This document shows, piece after piece, positions 56,201 to 64,000 of a stretch of DNA of 64,000 nucleotides. The notes under the pieces are model-generated. The model searched no databases. It saw only the letters and a list, made by a program, of their open reading frames with translations, and was not told the DNA's origin. The stretch is from Malachius bipustulatus. Taxonomy: Eukaryota; Arthropoda; Insecta; Coleoptera; Melyridae. The stretch lies in contig OU342637.1 in NCBI GenBank assembly GCA_910589415.1, positions 32,332,162 to 32,396,161 of the forward strand, written 5' to 3'. Within the stretch, counting starts at the first letter, position 1. Every line of letters starts with the position of its first letter. A program made the position numbers and the translations under genes.

Positions 56201-58032
56201 GAGGCCTGTCAGATGTCTAATTTGAAGTAAAATTTGAAGCCTTTCTCTCTTTTATTGTTTCAATTTCAATCAATTTTTAGTACATTTTTTGAAAAATTCT
56301 TATAAAATTTTGTTTTTCGTTCTCTCCTCTCTATATCAGACCGTACCTGCTCGTGGCTGTCCACCCGACCCCCTTCCACCCGCTGCCGCCGTCGACCCTC
56401 CACCTGACCCCCTGCCCGGCCCCGTCCCGCTATACGGTCCGCTGCGACTCGCGCGGCCGCGTCCACTCCTACCCGGCCGTCCTCCGTCTGGGACGCTTCT
56501 GCCTGGTCGACGGGCCAGCCCTGCACGAGTCCCTGGCGTCGGGGTGCGTGCCGGTCGCCGCGGCGGCCGACGTCCTGCCCCTCGCCGAGGTGCTCGACTG
56601 GCGGAGGGTCGCGCTGCTGCTGCGGGAGGGCGAGCCGGTCGAGGAGGCGCTGGCCGGCGTGAGCGCCGAGCGCGAACGGAGGTTGAGGAACGGCGGACGG
56701 TGGGTGTACGAGAGGTACTTCGGGAGTATGGGGAAGGTGAGTCTATTGTTTTTTATTGTTGCAAATGCGGGGTTTTGAGGTTATCTGTATAATAATTATA
56801 ATTGTATTTCTAGATGGCGCTGGCTGTTTTAGACGTGCTTCAAGACAGGGTGTGGAGGTACAGGGCGAAAGTGTACGACGATTGGAATATAAGACCCGAA
56901 GAGGTAGTTAAACTCTTTTTTCAATTATCGTTTCGACGGCGATTCATTTTTTGCTGTTTCAGAGAAACATGAATCCGCTGTTCCTTCCGCTGACGGCGCC
57001 CAGATCGCAGGGCTTCACGGCTGTCATATTGACGTACGATAGAGTCGACAGTCTGTTCCTGCTGATCGAACGTTTAGCCAAAGTTCCTAGTCTCACAAAA
57101 GTCCTGGTCGTGTGGAATAATCAAGAAAAAAGTCCACCGGCAGGTGAGTAATTTATTCGACAGTTTCTGCTGACAGGTGTAATGTGAATTATTAATTAAT
57201 TAATAATCTTTATCCCTTTGCAGTGGAAAAGTTCCCGCAAATAACGAAACCAATCAAAGTTATTCGCACGAAAGCGAACAAGCTATCGAACCGATTCTAT
57301 CCGTACAAGGAGATCGAAACGGAGGCCATATTGCATATCGACGACGACATCGTGATGTTGACAGCCGACGAGGTGGAGTTCGGGTACGAGGTGTGGAGGG
57401 AGTTCCCGGATCGGATTGTCGGTACGTATATTTGTGATCTTTTGATCAGTTTGATGCTTGACGTTTATGACATTAATGGCATTGGTGGTTTGACATAAAG
57501 GTTTTCCGTCACGGACGCACGTCTGGGACAACATAACCGGCAACTGGAAATACGAGTCGGAGTGGACAAACGAGATCTCAATGGTACTGACGGGTGCGGC
57601 TTTCCTGCACAAATACTGGAGCTACCTCTACACGACGGGCCTGCCCGGAGACGTGAAAGATTGGGTCGATGAGCACATGAACTGCGAGGATATCGCCATG
57701 AATTTTTTGGTCGCAAACGTTACCAAGAAACCTCCGATCAAGGTAGGTGTTGCGTGTTCCCGTTTAGCACATTTCGGAGAGTAATAATTATTGTCGAGTA
57801 ACTGTTTCAGGTGACTCCCAGGAAGAAGTTCAAATGTCCGGAGTGCGCAAACAATGAAATGCTGTCGGCGGATTTCGGGCACATGGTGGAGAGGTCCCAG
57901 TGCGTCGACAGGTTTTCCCGGGTGTTCGGAAGCATGCCCCTGAAGAGCGTGGAGTTCAGGGCGGATCCGGTGCTGTTCAAAGATTCATTCCCAGAGAAAC
58001 TGAAACGCTTCAATGACATTGGCAGCTTGTGA
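50255..58032 (+). CDS. sotv: Exostosin-2, heparan sulfate co-polymerase
   Basis: Golgi type II glycosyltransferase that with EXT1 extends the GlcA/GlcNAc chain of heparan sulfate, needed for Hedgehog, Wnt and BMP spreading. Eight exons: 50255-50790, 55475-55696, 56340-56736, 56814-56903, 56963-57143, 57224-57421, 57501-57742 and 57811-58032, phases consistent; 2088 nt, 695 residues (human 718). A TM anchor at about residues 23-41 follows a short cytosolic tail. The N-terminal exostosin domain includes [35 protein letters not shown] and [10 protein letters not shown]. The C-terminal EXTL domain includes [42 protein letters not shown], the DDD metal motif (IDDDIVML), [52 protein letters not shown] and [13 protein letters not shown]. 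Exon 3 is strikingly GC-rich and diverged. Start ATG 50255; the frame extends upstream only through non-ATG codons. Confidence 0.95.
50880..52650. repeat. Degenerate tandem repeat array in Ext2 intron 1
   Basis: At least three imperfect copies (about 51050-51470, 51590-51910 and 52010-52310) share TGCAATTTGTGAC, GAAAATGGTAATTTA, TCTGAACGCAGT, TCAGTGACAATTTG and GTGACAGCTxxTGTCAAATG in the same order. The unit is about 400-500 bp. Related TGACAGCTGTCA phrases recur in intron 2 (about 55960-56100). Confidence 0.75.
54493..55007. mobile_element. hAT-like foldback MITE in Ext2 intron 1
   Basis: 515 bp with long imperfect inverted arms starting CATAGATTTTATA at both ends. Flanked by a perfect 8-bp direct repeat CTAGAAAC (54485-54492 and 55008-55015). 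An 8-bp target duplication is the hAT hallmark. No coding capacity. Confidence 0.9.
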
Positions 58033-59112
58033 ACGTGTCTTAGTTTTAGTCTTAGTAGTAGTAGTGAGGATGAGTCTAGTCTTAATTAAGACTAGAGCCT
58101 TGGGGCTTGTAAATAATTGATGTAAATAGTGTCGATGTGTAGATTTTTTATCGATGTACTGATTCTAATGCCAGGGTTATGATTTTGTAGCGATTAATTT
58201 TTTAACTTTTTTATTTGTACATAAATACGTACGTAATAGGTGATAATATATTTATGAAGCGTCTGATATAGTGTTAGTGTAATTATATTCTCTGTAAGAT
58301 TTTATTTAATAAATTATTAATTATTTACTTATACAACAACAGTCACTTGGAATAATGTTATAATACAATTTTTGAAATTGGTAGATTTTTTATTTCTAGC
58401 TCTAAAAGTCAAGTAGTAATGATTCCAGTAAAATTTGAATGAGAATGAGTTAAAACCCAAAAAACTTTGAAAATAATTTATTATAAACATGTCAATATTA
58501 CCATTGCATTGCAGAAGTAAAATTTCATCTGAAGAATAAACAAAATATAAATATATCTTTACCATAACACAAGAAAATAGATAATAAGTTGAATATCAAA
58601 CCCAAATGATTAAGAAAGGGGAAGGAACTTTTAAAAACTGGATGCTGGTTAAATGGACTAGGGTGTGAAGGCCATAGAACAAAACTGAACTGATGTCAAA
58701 TTGTCAATGAGATTGATAGGACTGTCAATGACTTAAAATGGAAAGGAAATAATGGCCAAATACCTTCTAATAATGAAGTTCTTAAATGATTTATTTTTCA
58801 ATGGGAAATGTCCTCACTGACCAGAACCTCAATCAGCAGATCATTCATTGCCTTGCCAAGTTAAATAATTCAATTCAAAAATCTCAACAACAATGGACGA
58901 GAAGGGAGTTGCGCATGCGTATTGCGAAGTGTATTTATTGTGAGTGTCGCGCATGCTTCGGAATTAAAAGAATCGATCTTTGAAATTTGTCGATTTTTTA
59001 TTGAATCGATTTTCCATACACCGATTCGAATTGAACCCGGGAATCGATCTTCACGACATTTAATGGACCTATACGCAAATAAAGCCCAAAATTAAAAAAG
59101 AACGTGACTTAC
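58033..59112. other. Ext2 3' region
   Basis: Ext2 3' UTR with AATAAA near 58308, then AT-rich DNA. At 58970-59060 there is a cluster of GAATCGAT-type phrases that recur at 59510-59690; with the GCGAAG and AGGGATATGCGAAG phrases these hint at a transposon-derived stretch. No firm gene. Confidence 0.35.
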
Positions 59113-59433
59113 TTCTAGTTCCCTGTTGTTGCTCCAGCTCCACTATCCGTGAACTCTTGTCGTCGAGAAAGAACCATGAAGCTACAAAAAAGGTGAAACA
59201 CTGCGCAGCCTGTGACGTCAAGCGTGCTACATCTACAAATAACGTGAATTGAGTGCAAAATCCCTTAAATAAACACCCAACTAGATTTCAATTCATCATA
59301 ATCTTTTAATAATATTCTAGTAATTATAATGTTTGTAACAATAATTACTTAACAGCAAAATCACTTTCGTCACAAATTGTTCCCGGAATCTTGATTTGGG
59401 GCTTGGGGCGGTTTCTCTAAATAAAAAGGGCAT
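59113..59433 (-). CDS. Tentative small membrane protein (partial gene model)
   Basis: Two candidate coding exons on the minus strand: 59349-59433, starting ATG at 59433 (M-P-F-L-F-R-E-T-A-P), and 59113-59181, joined in phase 1 across a 167-bp GT-AG intron with a good acceptor (ccttttttgtag). A consensus donor (GAA|gtaagt) closes exon 2. The reading gives a basic start, a hydrophobic segment FVTKVILLLTSWFFL, then DDKSSRIVELEQQQ, as in single-pass membrane proteins with a lumenal coiled coil. I could not place the final exon; a frame ending SEDISH just before AATAAA near 58795 is one possibility but its phase does not fit. Family unknown. The alternative is chance open frame in repeat DNA. Confidence 0.3.
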
Positions 59434-60080
59434 GCTCGGGAAACTTTATTAAAAAAAAAACAATGAATAAAGAATAAAGCATAACAATATAACATAACCA
59501 TAATAATAGAATAGATATTCGAGTCTATTGATTCGATTCAGCTAGAACAGAATCGACTCGACAAAAAAATCGGGATTCGAACGATCGATTAAGAAAAGTC
59601 GAGAATCACCATTGCTTGCCTTGAAAAGTTGAAAATGCCAATGTCGATTTTGAAAATCGAATATCGATTTAAACTTCGCATATCCCTAATCCCTATCATC
59701 AGCTGACGCTGACAGTGACAGTTGTAGCTGAAAGCTGAGGCTCTGTATGAACCGTTTCAATTTTCATTTTTCAATTTTCAATTTCAAGAAAAGACTAAAG
59801 AGCCAGAAGGGGGGTTGGTTGATGTTATTTATGTTGCTGATGTTGAAAATTTCGCAATAGTTAATAGTTCTAGTTCAGAAGAAATAAAACTCATTTTTTA
59901 TTAGGTACGGTAAAATGAGAAAAACCTATTGTACCAAAAAGACCAATGGGGCATCGATGAGTGGTAGATTTCTTTCCCCAAAAAAGTTCCCATAATCCCT
60001 TCTCAGTGTCCCATTAATTATTATTGCACACTGATGCCTTTACCATGTTGGAATATTTTATTTATTTATTTCAATTTCAG

Positions 60081-60135
60081 GTACCCCTGCAAAATGAATA
60101 GTACTCTATCTAGTACTTCTTGACAGGACTTGATT
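60081..60135 (+). other. Leader exon start and uORF of the 15-finger gene
   Basis: A 3' splice site (caatttcag) ends at 60080, so the coding exon has an upstream non-coding exon. ATG 60094 opens a nine-codon uORF ending TGA at 60121-60123, 12 bases before the main ATG 60136. Confidence 0.5.
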
Positions 60136-62040
60136 ATGAGCGACATAATTTCTTCTTGTTCTGTGAAAAGTGAGCCAGAAGATTCACCGAAGGAGTCGAA
60201 TCACTACAACCTGGTCCAAGAGGGAGATGTATTGAAAGAGGAATCCTTTGAAGGTGTGTATCAACAAAACGAACCAACCACCTGCTCCAGTTTTTTCAAA
60301 AAAGAAAACTACGAGAACTATCCTTGCAAAATCCAGAACGCTGTCGATGAAAGTTGTCAGATTGATATAAAAGCCGAATGTAAATGTGACAATCTGGACA
60401 ATGAACTTCAAAGTTCATTGAAAGAAGAAATCGATATTGAAGAGCATAAGCCCCGGCTTAGTTTAAGTGGTACTGAAACGAATGATGTTCGATGTGAAAA
60501 TCCAGGAATTCGAGATAATAAAACCTCCAGGAAAAGTCGTATTGCTGATAAGAACTTATTGGCGTTTGCAAAATTGAAAAGGAATTCCAAGGGTACTCGG
60601 GTTGAATTACTTAAATGTGACAGTTGTGCATATGAGACTACTGTAAAACAATATCTGTATAGTCACAAAGTTCATAAACACAGTGAACATACTGAAGTGT
60701 TCAAATGTGACAGTTGTGCGTATGAAACGAAATTCAAAAGTTACTTTAAGCTACATTACGTTCGTAACCACTTTGCACTTGCAAAATCGAAGGGGTACAC
60801 TAATCGTAACCAAGCTGAACTGTTTCACTGTGATAGGTGTCCCTATAAAAGTAAATTTAAAGGCGGCCTGATTTGGCATTTCAATTCTAAACACAGAGAA
60901 CAGACCGAATTGTTTCAATGCGACCATTGTCCTTACAGAACTAAAGTTAAAAGTGACTTGATACGGCACTTTACTTCTAAACACACGGAAGATAATATTG
61001 AACTGTTCAAATGTGATCACTGCCCTTATAAAGCTAAATTTAAATATTACTTGAAGAGACATTTTAATTTTAAACACAGAGAAGATTCGGAAGTGTTCAA
61101 ATGTGACATTTGTCCATTTGAAACGAAATTGAAATTTTATATAGGTCAACATTTTAATTATTGTCACAGAGAAAACCCCGATCTGTTTAAATGTGACAGT
61201 TGTTCCTTTGTAACTAAGATCAAAGGTAACTTGAGGATACATATTAATTGTAAGCACGTAGAATCAACCGAGTTGTTCAGATGTGACATTTGTCCTTTCG
61301 AAACTAAAGTGAAACGATACGTGAAAGTGCATTTTGATCGTGTCCACAGAGAACATACCGATGTGTTTAAATGCGACAGTTGTCCATATGAAACTAAAAT
61401 CGGAAAATACCTGAAGGATCACTACGTTCGTAATCACTCTCCACTTGCAAAATTGAAACGGTACTCTAATCATAATCATATTGAACTGTTTCAGTGTGAT
61501 AGATGTCCGTATAAAAGTAAATTCAAAAATGCCTTGATTAGGCATTTTAATTGTAAACATAACAAACAGACTGAACTATTCAAATGTGACAGTTGTGCAT
61601 ATGAAACTAAAAGAAGGTACGATTTGAACAGGCATATTATTAGTAAACACAGAGAAGATACAGAATTGTTCAAATGTGATAGGTGTGCATTTGAAAGTAA
61701 AGTAAAACTAAACTTGCGGATGCATATTGATCGTATACACAGAACACATAAGGAAGTGTTCAAATGTGACATTTGTTCATACAAAACTAAAATCAAAAGG
61801 TACTTCAATGAGCATTTCAATCGTAAACACAAACAAGACGCTGAATTGTACAAGTGTGACATTTGTCCCTATAAAACTAAAGTGAAATCATATCTAACGA
61901 AACATTTTAATTACAGTCACAAAGAACAAATTGAACTGTTTAATTGTAAAGTTTGTTCATACGAAACTAAAAGGAAGTACGATTTGAAAAGGCATGTTAT
62001 CACTAAACACAAAGAACACACTGACAAAACTGTTAAGTGA
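60136..62040 (+). CDS. C2H2 zinc-finger protein, 15 fingers
   Basis: Predicted nuclear DNA-binding protein, 634 residues, single coding exon, TGA at 62038-62040. The acidic N-terminus has VKSEPED (SUMO-site-like), LKEESFE, and LKEEIDIEEHKP, the motif shared with the two minus-strand paralogues. Fifteen fingers of the form FKCDxCxYETKxK...HFNxKH with linkers such as REHTEVFKC follow. Two linkers are long and alike (FALAKSKGYTNRNQAEL after finger 2, SPLAKLKRYSNHNHIEL after finger 9), and a related stretch precedes finger 1 (FAKLKRNSKG), pointing to internal block duplication. The finger consensus (CD.C, FK start) differs from the CEEC/YK type of the other two genes, so it is a distinct branch of the family. 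Confidence 0.9.
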   Translation: MSDIISSCSVKSEPEDSPKESNHYNLVQEGDVLKEESFEGVYQQNEPTTCSSFFKKENYENYPCKIQNAVDESCQIDIKAECKCDNLDNELQSSLKEEIDIEEHKPRLSLSGTETNDVRCENPGIRDNKTSRKSRIADKNLLAFAKLKRNSKGTRVELLKCDSCAYETTVKQYLYSHKVHKHSEHTEVFKCDSCAYETKFKSYFKLHYVRNHFALAKSKGYTNRNQAELFHCDRCPYKSKFKGGLIWHFNSKHREQTELFQCDHCPYRTKVKSDLIRHFTSKHTEDNIELFKCDHCPYKAKFKYYLKRHFNFKHREDSEVFKCDICPFETKLKFYIGQHFNYCHRENPDLFKCDSCSFVTKIKGNLRIHINCKHVESTELFRCDICPFETKVKRYVKVHFDRVHREHTDVFKCDSCPYETKIGKYLKDHYVRNHSPLAKLKRYSNHNHIELFQCDRCPYKSKFKNALIRHFNCKHNKQTELFKCDSCAYETKRRYDLNRHIISKHREDTELFKCDRCAFESKVKLNLRMHIDRIHRTHKEVFKCDICSYKTKIKRYFNEHFNRKHKQDAELYKCDICPYKTKVKSYLTKHFNYSHKEQIELFNCKVCSYETKRKYDLKRHVITKHKEHTDKTVK

Positions 62041-63433
62041 TACTAGACATAATATATTAGAGCATTTGGGTTCCTATTTCATATTAGAGTGCATCTACAG
62101 ATTGTAAAATAATAAAACTTTACTGCTAGTAACGTTATTTCTTTAGAAATCCAGCGGTTTTTCGCATTCCCTACCTATTCCTATTTCAAATATCAATTTA
62201 CCAACAGCTTGAAATCACAACAGAAATAAATTTATTGTTTCTGTAATCAAAACTTGCTGATTTACCTGCACCTCATATGTAGGTTTTTGCTTGTTTTTTT
62301 TTTTTTTATTATTAAATTTGGATTTTTTAAACATCGGAGTAAACACTAATGTTTACCATTTTGTAATACTTACGTAGTGAATTATCACAAATGTATTGTT
62401 TTTATTTGTCCTGTAAATTTGAAATAAAACATAGTAGCGTCGATATCGTGCATGTGACCTTTTTTCGCGACCCAGGAAGCCAGTATCAGTAGATCGACAT
62501 CCGACTTTGTTTCCTAAAACGATAAAGAAACGCACCCTAGGCAAAGTTCGATTCTTGGAAGTGACAACTGACCAAAAGTGTCAAAATTAAAACTGTGTCT
62601 AAAAGTTGGGTTAAAGTATCAACTGAAAACTTAGAATATAAGAAATCTGGAAAGGCTATACCCGAAAATCGCCATAAGTCAATTAAAATTATTCATTAAC
62701 AAATAGTCTGGTCAGTAATAATCGACAATACGTCGCAGGAAGGTACAGATAACATATGTGATTACCGAACGCAGCATTCTAAAACAAAATGACTTATTAA
62801 CGCTGATATAGATATATAATTTGACAATTGACGTTCTGTCATTTTATTACTGTTTCTGTCACCAGTGGTGTTGGCACAATGGACGTCAAAACATATCAAA
62901 ATTGACCATAACCAAAAAAAAACTATACAATAAAAAAATTCTGAAACAACAAAACAAACAAGGCTGGAATTCATTTCAAATTTGAGAGTTAAAGTAATCA
63001 AAATGCAGCAGTCTTCCGTCATTTTATATCAAGGTCTTAAAAGTACCCGTAAATTTGATTTAATTCTGTAAGTTCTTGATATTATAATAGGAATTACAGA
63101 AACAGTAGTATGTACTATTTTTGAGCCTTTAATATCCAAAGAAAAGAAGTGTGTGTCGATGTAAAGAGCCACTTTAATATCCAAAGGAAAGAAGTGTGTC
63201 GATGTAAAGAGCCACCGGTCTCATGGTTTAATAAGAGAACATGCGAAAAGGGAAATGACTCCTGTTTTATGTTTATTTCATTACAATAAACAACTTCTCT
63301 CCACCTGCGCTCAGTAATATTTTGAAGAAATTTTTATAATTCTTTCATTTTAGATTCCGATTTCAACAATAATTATTGAAGCAATCCAACTGACAAAAAT
63401 GACACGTTAAGAAGCTAACTGCACGCTGGTAAG
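62041..63433. other. Intergenic DNA between two zinc-finger genes
   Basis: AT-rich; AATAAA at about 62109 for the 15-finger gene. A tandem duplication lies at 63127-63214. A 3' splice-like site (cattttag) at about 63345-63353 probably ends an intron in the leader of the next gene. No other gene is seen. Confidence 0.4.
63127..63214. repeat. 45/43-bp tandem duplication
   Basis: Two copies of CTTTAATATCCAAAG...GTCGATGTAAAGAGCCA; copy 2 lacks one GT and has one A-to-G change. Confidence 0.9.
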
Positions 63434-64000
63434 ATGAACCGGACTGAAGCTTGCAGAGATAATTGTACCAGTAGTGGTGCCGGTGCCGGTATTATCATTG
63501 GCACAAATCATATTATTCCCCATCTAGTGAAAAATGAACCTTATGATGACCAATTATTGGATCATGAACCATCCGAGACGGAGATTAAAATGCCAGTTTT
63601 TGACCACATTTACCCGCCGTTTGATTCTAATAATGTAGAAGTTAAAAAAATTGATACAGTCGAATGTAACAATATAAAGACTGAACCGGAATATGTAGCG
63701 ATTAAAGAAGAAAGGGATGTTACAGAAATACTTACCAAACACCCACACGAGCTTATCCCTAAGCTCGAGCAGACAACAGTAGTGAAAGAAGAAACAGACC
63801 ACATTCTCACCCCCAACAGACTCGGTCCGGACCTCGCTAGGGAAACTAAACCGCCCGATCGAGTCTACACGTGTGCGCACTGCAGCTACCGGTCGAGTTG
63901 CCGACCGAACTTCATCCAGCACCTCAAACGCAGACACAGCGAACAAGTGAAACTGTCCCGGTACAAATGCATCAGTTGTTCCTACGAAACCACGACCAAA
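63434..64000 (+). CDS. C2H2 zinc-finger protein (3' end outside window)
   Basis: ATG 63434 opens a frame that runs without a stop to the last base (189 codons), so only the N-terminus is present. It begins M-N-R-T-E-A-C, is acidic, and holds repeated SUMO-site-like motifs: VKNEPYD, IKTEPEY, IKEERD and VKEETD. The first finger is YTCAHCSYRSSCRPNFIQHL..H; the second starts YKCISCSYETTTK at the window edge. Finger 1 resembles finger 1 of the 21-finger gene (YCAHCSHKVRVKYNLVQH), while the E-E-I-D-I-E-x-H-K-P motif is not obvious (only ETEIKMP). Codon use in the finger part is GC-richer than in the other three paralogues. Confidence 0.85.
   Translation, partial: MNRTEACRDNCTSSGAGAGIIIGTNHIIPHLVKNEPYDDQLLDHEPSETEIKMPVFDHIYPPFDSNNVEVKKIDTVECNNIKTEPEYVAIKEERDVTEILTKHPHELIPKLEQTTVVKEETDHILTPNRLGPDLARETKPPDRVYTCAHCSYRSSCRPNFIQHLKRRHSEQVKLSRYKCISCSYETTTK

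Noticed and set aside
1..64000. tRNA, rRNA, CRISPR arrays, bacterial operons or viral genomes
   Set aside because: Looked for conserved tRNA arms, direct repeat-spacer patterns and prokaryotic gene layout; none seen. All coding features are eukaryotic with introns or retroelement organisation.

Overview
The window is nuclear DNA of an insect, most likely a beetle (inference). Evidence: coding exons are GC-richer than the very AT-rich introns and intergenic DNA, introns are GT-AG, host genes have insect/metazoan orthologues, and there is a dense load of insect-type transposons (Copia, Gypsy, PIF/Harbinger, Tc1/mariner-like and hAT-like MITEs). Nothing looks bacterial or viral.

Layout. 1-1918: 3' part of AIF (mitochondrial apoptosis-inducing factor), plus strand. 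3149-4029: RpL18A (eL20), minus, three coding exons, TOP promoter. 7518-11517: a CD9-like tetraspanin, minus, four exons, with a composite repeat in intron 1. 13296-17385: condensin II kleisin Cap-H2, plus, five exons. 17386-21474: gene-free repeats. 21475-22202: small coiled-coil protein of unknown family, minus, four exons. 22935-25250 and 26707-27978: two paralogous C2H2 zinc-finger genes, minus, with 21 and 9 fingers. A pseudogene scrap lies between them.

29409-35570 is a complete PIF/Harbinger transposon (TAA target duplication, about 68-bp inverted repeats, transposase plus MADF protein) that itself carries two mariner-type MITEs. 36529-41140 is a very young Copia element with identical 260-bp LTRs. 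41524-42186: Abitram. 42993-44378: AP endonuclease (Rrp1/APEX1). 44902-49619: a Gypsy-type element with a 605-bp MITE in its 5' LTR and internal deletions in pol. 50255-58032: Ext2/sotv (heparan sulfate polymerase subunit), eight exons with a 4.7-kb repeat-rich first intron. 59113-59433: a tentative small membrane-protein gene. 60136-62040 (15 fingers) and 63434-64000 (runs off the window): two more zinc-finger genes, plus strand.

The host genes are mostly unrelated housekeeping functions. The unifying theme is the dispersed cluster of four poly-C2H2 genes. All four have acidic N-termini with SUMO-site-like VKxE/IKxE motifs. Three share an unnamed E-E-I-x-I-E-x-H-K-P motif. They lie in a neighbourhood of recently active transposons. 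No tRNA, rRNA or CRISPR array was seen.
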